The notes beneath the pieces were generated by a model. It was not told where the DNA came from. It made no database searches and saw only the letters and a list, made by a program, of their open reading frames with translations. Of a stretch of DNA of 43,231 nucleotides, positions 39,457 through 43,231 are shown piece after piece (positions within the stretch are counted from its first letter, which is position 1; every line of letters begins with the position of its first letter). A program made the position numbers and the translations under genes. Source of the stretch: an uncultured Collinsella sp. (GTDB lineage: Bacteria; Actinomycetota; Coriobacteriia; Coriobacteriales; Coriobacteriaceae); assembly GCA_959028445.1 (NCBI GenBank), contig CAUFRY010000015.1, positions 1-43,231 on the forward strand, given 5' to 3'.

Positions 39457-39533
39457 GGTACTTTAGCATACTAGAGTGTTTGCGGGGAGAATCGTCCTCC
39501 TCGGCTCATAGCGTATTCATTTGGAAACATAGG

Positions 39534-39671
39534 GGAAAGCGTGTCCCGCCCGCCAGCCAAAAACTGGGATGCGGTTTCCGGTTGAGGTCCTCAGCGGAAA
39601 GTGTGTCCCATTCTGAGCGCCTGTTCTGGGACGTGCTTTCCGCCAGAAGCCTCAAGCGGAAAGCACGTCCC
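39534..39671. repeat. 62-bp tandem array of alternating inverted 14-mers
   Basis: Units GGAAAG-N4-GTCCC start at 39534, 39596 and 39658, exactly 62 bases apart. Between them lie inverted units of the form GGGA-N6-TTTCC at 39566 and 39628. Spacers alternate 18 and 16 bases. Units at 39628 and 39658 are exact complements and can form a 16-bp stem. The array fills the gap between the epimerase stop and the his leader. Confidence 0.88.
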
Positions 39672-39715
39672 GTTTCTCAAAAAACGTCAAACGCCAACTC
39701 GGCGCCCTGTCCCAC

Positions 39716-40552
39716 TTAGGCGCCAATCGCGCGTCGGTACTCCGCCATAACCTGAGCGTCGGCAGCTGCGGGGTCGGCAAAATAGCGCCAGTCATAGGTC
39801 TCGGCCGAAACAACTCCGCGATAGCCGCGCGCCACCAGCCTATCCAGGTCGGCGCGCATATCGCGGTCGCCGTCACCCCAAGCAAGATGCGTCGTGCCAT
39901 CTGCCGCAACATCGACAAAATGCACGTGGGCGACATCATCGCCAAGCAGATCGAAATAATCGTCGATGGTATCCCCTGCCACCGCCATAGCGCCCAAATC
40001 CAGACACGCCTTAAGTGCCGGATGATCAACTGCCTCGATCATGCGCTTCGTGTCGGCCGCCGAGTTCACGATCATCGACTCAACCGGCTGTAGGGCCTCG
40101 AGCACCAGTCGCACGCCGCGCTCTCCCGCATGCTCGGCAATCGCACGCAGCATCGAGGCGCTGCGACCCCACGCGTCCTCGATCGGCTCGTTCAAAAATG
40201 CCCAGCCGCTCGAGACCATGACCTGCTCGGCTCCAAGTTCCGCCGCGATATCCACAACGTTCTTAAAGTACGCGAGCGTGCGAGCGCGCGCCTCATTCCC
40301 GCGCGCCGCGATATTCCACGGCTTGGGGTTGTTCTGTTCGGGACAAAGCCCCACAATCCGAATCCCATACCGCTGTGACAGCTCCTGCACCTGCTCGAGC
40401 GAATCGTATCCATGGCAATCGACATACAGATGCATCGCCCCGGTCCAAAGCTCGCAACACGTGTAGCCCGAGGCCGCTGCCGAAGAAAAGAATTCCTCAA
40501 GGTCAAAATAACGATGGCTGATATTCATGACGGCAAGCTGGGGATAGCTCAT
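39716..40552 (-). CDS. Sugar isomerase/epimerase, FrlC-like (AP endonuclease family 2 fold)
   Basis: A 278-residue TIM-barrel protein. Metal-ligand segments: LVLEALQPVES, ACLDLGAMA, HVHFVDVA, and VSAETYDWRY near the C-terminus. The family includes FrlC (fructoselysine 3-epimerase), and the next gene upstream in the operon resembles FrlB, which supports that reading. GGAGA lies 6 bases before the ATG at 40552; the gap to the FrlB-like gene is 73 bases. Exact substrate uncertain. Confidence 0.84.
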   Translation of the reverse strand: MSYPQLAVMNISHRYFDLEEFFSSAAASGYTCCELWTGAMHLYVDCHGYDSLEQVQELSQRYGIRIVGLCPEQNNPKPWNIAARGNEARARTLAYFKNVVDIAAELGAEQVMVSSGWAFLNEPIEDAWGRSASMLRAIAEHAGERGVRLVLEALQPVESMIVNSAADTKRMIEAVDHPALKACLDLGAMAVAGDTIDDYFDLLGDDVAHVHFVDVAADGTTHLAWGDGDRDMRADLDRLVARGYRGVVSAETYDWRYFADPAAADAQVMAEYRRAIGA

Positions 40553-40625
40553 AATTACTCTCCAACCCAAGCGAGGCCCCGTTCCATATAGGAGCGAGGC
40601 CCGATTACACAAACGTTATTTGCTC

Positions 40626-41687
40626 TTAGTAGTCGAACTGGTGATAGTAGCGACGGTAGTTGAGGTTGTGCTTGGTGACCGTCTCGTAGTAAGCGGCAAG
40701 GCGATCGGTGATCAGCGAGGAGAGGATCCACGGAGACACGATGACGCGGAACTCGTCGTCAAGGCCGGGGATCGCGAACTCGGCGGTGTCGATGATGTTG
40801 ATGTCGGTGTCGCCGGTCACGCCGCGGTCGAGGAAGGCGCGGACGCGCTCGTCGAGCTTGCGGTTCTCGTCCTCGCCCATGAACAAGAAGACCGGGACGC
40901 CGGGCTCCACGAGCTCGAGGGTGCCGTGGAAGAAGTCGGCCGAGGTGATGTAGCGGGTGCGCTTCCACTGCATCTCCTCGAGGATGCACATCGAGAACAG
41001 GATGGTCTCGCCCCACAGGGCGCCGGAGCCGATGAACATGGTGTAGGGGGCCAGGGCGTACTTCTTGGCGAGCTCCTCGGCGCGCGGCTCGAAGCTCTTG
41101 CGGATGTCGACCAGGTGGGTCCAAACATCCTTGGTCTGCTCGATGAACTTATCGAACTGCGGGAAGCAGCCGCGGCGGTTGAGCAGGCGCAGGCCGAAGC
41201 AGTCGGCGAGGTAGTAGCCCATCTCGCAGCCGCCGTTACCATGATCGGAAGCCATCTTGACGCAATTCTCGGCGCCGACAGCCTGGCCGATGGGGCCCTC
41301 GGGCTTGGTCATGGCGTAGACGCGAATGCCCTTTTCCTTCATCTTCTTGACGGCCTCGAGGACCTCGGGGGTAGTGCCGGACTCGGAGGCGGTGAGCACG
41401 ACGGACTTCTCGGTCATGCGCTTGTGGCCCATGACGTTCCACTCGGCGGCGTGGATCAGGTAGACCTCGAGGTCGCGGTCGCCGAACTTGTTCATGAGGT
41501 ACTCGAGCTGCATGAGCTCGTCCCAGGTGCCGCCGACGCCCATCAGGAACACGGCGTCGTAGCCCTCGTCGGCGACCTTGTCGGCGAGCGCGGTCATCTT
41601 CTTGCCGGTCTCGTAGAGCGCCTTGCCGTCCTCGAGATAGCCCTCCTGGTCGAAATGCATGATCTCGATCTTCTCGGTTTCCTTCAT
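40626..41687 (-). CDS. SIS-domain sugar-amine deglycase, FrlB-like
   Basis: A 353-residue protein with two SIS domains, as in fructoselysine-6-phosphate deglycase and the GlmS isomerase half. Visible: VFLMGVGGTWDE, VLTASESGTTPEVLEAV (phosphosugar-binding Ser/Thr loop), MFIGSGALWGE, and the FrlB-type HGTLELVEPGVPVFLFMGED with C-terminal NLNYRRYYHQFDY. It would cleave a phosphorylated fructosamine to glucose-6-phosphate and an amine. Codon use is very strongly biased to C/G-ending codons, suggesting high expression. AAAGGA lies 6 bases before the ATG at 41687. Confidence 0.86.
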   Translation of the reverse strand: MKETEKIEIMHFDQEGYLEDGKALYETGKKMTALADKVADEGYDAVFLMGVGGTWDELMQLEYLMNKFGDRDLEVYLIHAAEWNVMGHKRMTEKSVVLTASESGTTPEVLEAVKKMKEKGIRVYAMTKPEGPIGQAVGAENCVKMASDHGNGGCEMGYYLADCFGLRLLNRRGCFPQFDKFIEQTKDVWTHLVDIRKSFEPRAEELAKKYALAPYTMFIGSGALWGETILFSMCILEEMQWKRTRYITSADFFHGTLELVEPGVPVFLFMGEDENRKLDERVRAFLDRGVTGDTDINIIDTAEFAIPGLDDEFRVIVSPWILSSLITDRLAAYYETVTKHNLNYRRYYHQFDY

Positions 41688-41738
41688 GGCTTTTCCTTTC
41701 TGTCCAGCACGCGAATCTATACATCGCGTTTCTTTTCG

Positions 41739-41781
41739 ATACCAATTATAGACATACACCCAACGTGTTTTTAATACCACT
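41739..41781 (-). promoter_or_regulatory. Promoter/operator region of the FrlB-like gene
   Basis: A perfect -10 TATAAT (minus strand, 41745-41750) is about 58 bases before the start. ATACCA (41739-41744) abuts it and TTTAATACCACT (41770-41781) covers the -35 position. The exact complement AGTGGTATTAAA is at 41828-41839. GGTAT/ATACC half-sites are typical of GntR/HutC-family repressors; no such regulator is in the window. Confidence 0.6.
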
Positions 41782-41827
41782 TTTCAATCTGTTCCAATCC
41801 TCGGTGAACGGTCGAATTTCTCTGGTG

Positions 41828-41839
41828 AGTGGTATTAAA
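41828..41839. promoter_or_regulatory. Upstream partner of the ATACCA operator
   Basis: AGTGGTATTAAA is a perfect inverted match of 41770-41781, 46 bases away. It is suitable for repression by looping or cooperative binding. Confidence 0.5.
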
Positions 41840-41857
41840 TTAGAATTGAATGTATAG

Positions 41858-43072
41858 CTAACACCTCTGGCGCCTCCCTTGTGTGACAAAGAACAGCGTT
41901 CCTACCAGCGCAATAATGGTCGATGCCCCAAACAACACCGCCTGGACGCCCAAAACCTCCGCCAAAAATGGAGCCGCCAGCAGCGGCACCACGCCGGCGC
42001 TCATCAGGCCAAAACGCACAAAGCCGGTAATGCGCCCCAGGTATTTGATGTCGGCGCGCTCCTGAATCAAGATCATCTGCAGCGGCTCCAGGAACCCCCA
42101 GGCCAGACCGTTAATCGCCTGACCGATAATCGCGACCCCCAGCATATCGGTGCCCACGTACACCATGGACCCAATGCCCACGGCCATGAGCGCGCCGAGC
42201 AGCAATCGCAGGTTGACATGGCGAGCAGAAAGCTTGGTCAGGATGAACGCGCCCACCGAGGAAGTGAGGCCCACGACCGAGGACAGCCAGCCCAGCCAGA
42301 CGATATCCACGTTGAGTACATCACGGTAGAACAACGACTCCAGCGAATCGAACGCGCCAAACGCAAAGAAACCCAAAAAGCCCGAGATAAAGATGAGGCG
42401 CAGGTCGTGGTCGCGAAACGTAAGTCGCGCGCCCTCGGCCATGCCGCCCAGAATACCGCCCTTCGGCTTCTCCCCTTTTGCGGGAGCAACACACTCGTGA
42501 CAGCCCAAGGAGAGCACGGCCGCCACACCCATCATGCCCGCCATGAGCAGATAGACCGATTGCGTGGCAAAACAGCTCACGATGGCACCGCCGAGCAGCG
42601 GGCCAGCGGTATAGGCAATATTGCTGTAGAACACCATGAGGCCGTTCACGCGGGTACGGCCCTCGGTGGTCGACTCCAGGTATCCCGGAAACGCATGCGT
42701 GCAGGTGTTGATAAAGCCGCCCGCAAGTCCCAAGACGCACGCGGCAAACACAAGCCCGGGGACAGACAACGGCGCCAACCCCACGCCAAGCGATAGCACA
42801 GCCGTAATCACGCACGTCACAAATGACGTCCGGCGCGGTCCAAAGCGGTCGATGACCGAGCCCGACACCATATTGCCCACCGACGTCATAAGAATGCGCA
42901 CGAGCGTAATGGCGGCAACCAAAAAGGCCGTGCCGGCCAGATCATACGTGGCCGCACCGATAAGCCCCAAAAAGTAGACCGCGTTGTTGGCACACCACTG
43001 CAGGGACTCAATAAGAATCAGCCTGACCTCTGCCGGCGTCAGGCGCATTGCTTCGCGATCCTTCGCGAACAT
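41858..43072 (-). CDS. MFS transporter
   Basis: A 404-residue membrane protein with about 12 hydrophobic helices and a central cytoplasmic loop (CVAPAKGEKPKGG). The loop between helices 2 and 3 carries a DRFGPRR motif, the major facilitator signature (D-R-x-G-R-R). AAGGAG lies 5 bases before the ATG. Efflux or uptake substrate cannot be told. It lies upstream of the FrlB-like gene with 170 bases between, which contain that gene's own promoter. Confidence 0.9.
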   Translation of the reverse strand: MFAKDREAMRLTPAEVRLILIESLQWCANNAVYFLGLIGAATYDLAGTAFLVAAITLVRILMTSVGNMVSGSVIDRFGPRRTSFVTCVITAVLSLGVGLAPLSVPGLVFAACVLGLAGGFINTCTHAFPGYLESTTEGRTRVNGLMVFYSNIAYTAGPLLGGAIVSCFATQSVYLLMAGMMGVAAVLSLGCHECVAPAKGEKPKGGILGGMAEGARLTFRDHDLRLIFISGFLGFFAFGAFDSLESLFYRDVLNVDIVWLGWLSSVVGLTSSVGAFILTKLSARHVNLRLLLGALMAVGIGSMVYVGTDMLGVAIIGQAINGLAWGFLEPLQMILIQERADIKYLGRITGFVRFGLMSAGVVPLLAAPFLAEVLGVQAVLFGASTIIALVGTLFFVTQGRRQRC

Positions 43073-43091
43073 ACGAACTCCTTCTATACAA

Positions 43092-43129
43092 AAAGGGGAT
43101 GGAGGGCATAGGCCTGCTCCATCCCCTTT
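43092..43129 (-). terminator. Terminator of the gene at the right edge
   Basis: A 13-bp perfect stem AAAGGGGATGGAG / CTCCATCCCCTTT is followed on the minus strand by TTGTATAG (five T in total). It ends the transcript of the partial gene at the edge and insulates the MFS gene. Confidence 0.88.
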
Positions 43130-43163
43130 CCAGGTTGCAACGAAAATCTATGCAGCCGGGCCC

Positions 43164-43231
43164 TTACGCCAGCACACCGAAGAACGCGCCGATGATGCCC
43201 ACGACCATGGTGGCAACGATCAGCACCATGG
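43164..43231 (-). CDS. Partial: C-terminal end of a membrane protein
   Basis: Only the last 21 or so residues are in the window (MVLIVATMVVGIIGAFFGVLA, then TAA). They form a hydrophobic helix ending in a small-residue motif. This ending resembles mannose-family PTS IID proteins, which would fit a fructosamine-uptake cluster beside FrlB/FrlC-like genes, but so little sequence cannot decide it. The rest lies beyond the right edge. Confidence 0.6.
   Translation of the reverse strand, partial: MVLIVATMVVGIIGAFFGVLA

Noticed and set aside
39418..39480. T-box or classical His attenuator before hisZG
   Set aside because: No T-box-type conserved core, no run of His codons, and the hairpin lacks a following T-run.

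Overview
The window looks like chromosomal DNA of a high-GC, gut-type actinobacterium. The best guess is Collinsella or a close relative in the Coriobacteriia. This rests on base composition, strong AGGAGG-type ribosome sites, the eno / DivIC-like / Ppx gene order, and a dense set of short palindromic repeats between genes. The assignment is an inference; there is no rRNA in the window.

Layout. 1-10.8 kb: a PcrA/UvrD helicase, a 2-hydroxyacid dehydrogenase, UppP, a universal stress protein, a lower-GC hipBA toxin-antitoxin pair with three evenly spaced operators, a BceS/GraS-like two-component pair and an unrecognised gene. 10.9-18.2 kb: purH, a GNAT acetyltransferase, a DUF2207 membrane protein, a candidate structured RNA, a probably leaderless gluQ, a phosphoesterase and a small membrane protein. 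18.4-24.4 kb: a UBA-like membrane protein followed by an OmpR-type regulator and kinase, an orphan PTS IIB with a VOC protein, a TPR-like protein, tRNA-Leu(UAA), and a DUF4143 ATPase behind a 33-bp palindromic repeat array. 24.5-29.9 kb: ppx, a DivIC-like gene, eno, mazG, a YfcE-like phosphodiesterase and a stand-alone LarC C-terminal domain.

30.2-39.4 kb is a complete histidine pathway. A PHP-type histidinol phosphatase on the + strand converges with a minus-strand run hisZG-hisD-hisC-hisB-hisH-hisA-hisF-hisI-hisE. The first gene fuses HisZ and short-form HisG in one reading frame. Several junctions are coupled: ATGA at hisH/hisA, and stop codons abutting starts at hisC/hisB and hisD/hisC. 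39.7-43.2 kb holds an epimerase and a SIS-domain deglycase resembling FrlC/FrlB (fructosamine use), a possible GntR-type operator, an MFS transporter and the last codons of a membrane protein at the right edge.

The least explained part is the intergenic DNA. I see four copies of an exactly 69-bp hairpin element, two copies of a ~115-bp multi-stem element with compensatory base changes (just after the purH and hisF stops), a 62-bp tandem array of alternating inverted 14-mers, a 23-bp-arm palindrome, a ~91-bp inverted repeat after the usp gene, and 43-bp direct repeats flanking the DUF2207 gene. These and the HisZ-HisG fusion are the best candidates for something new.
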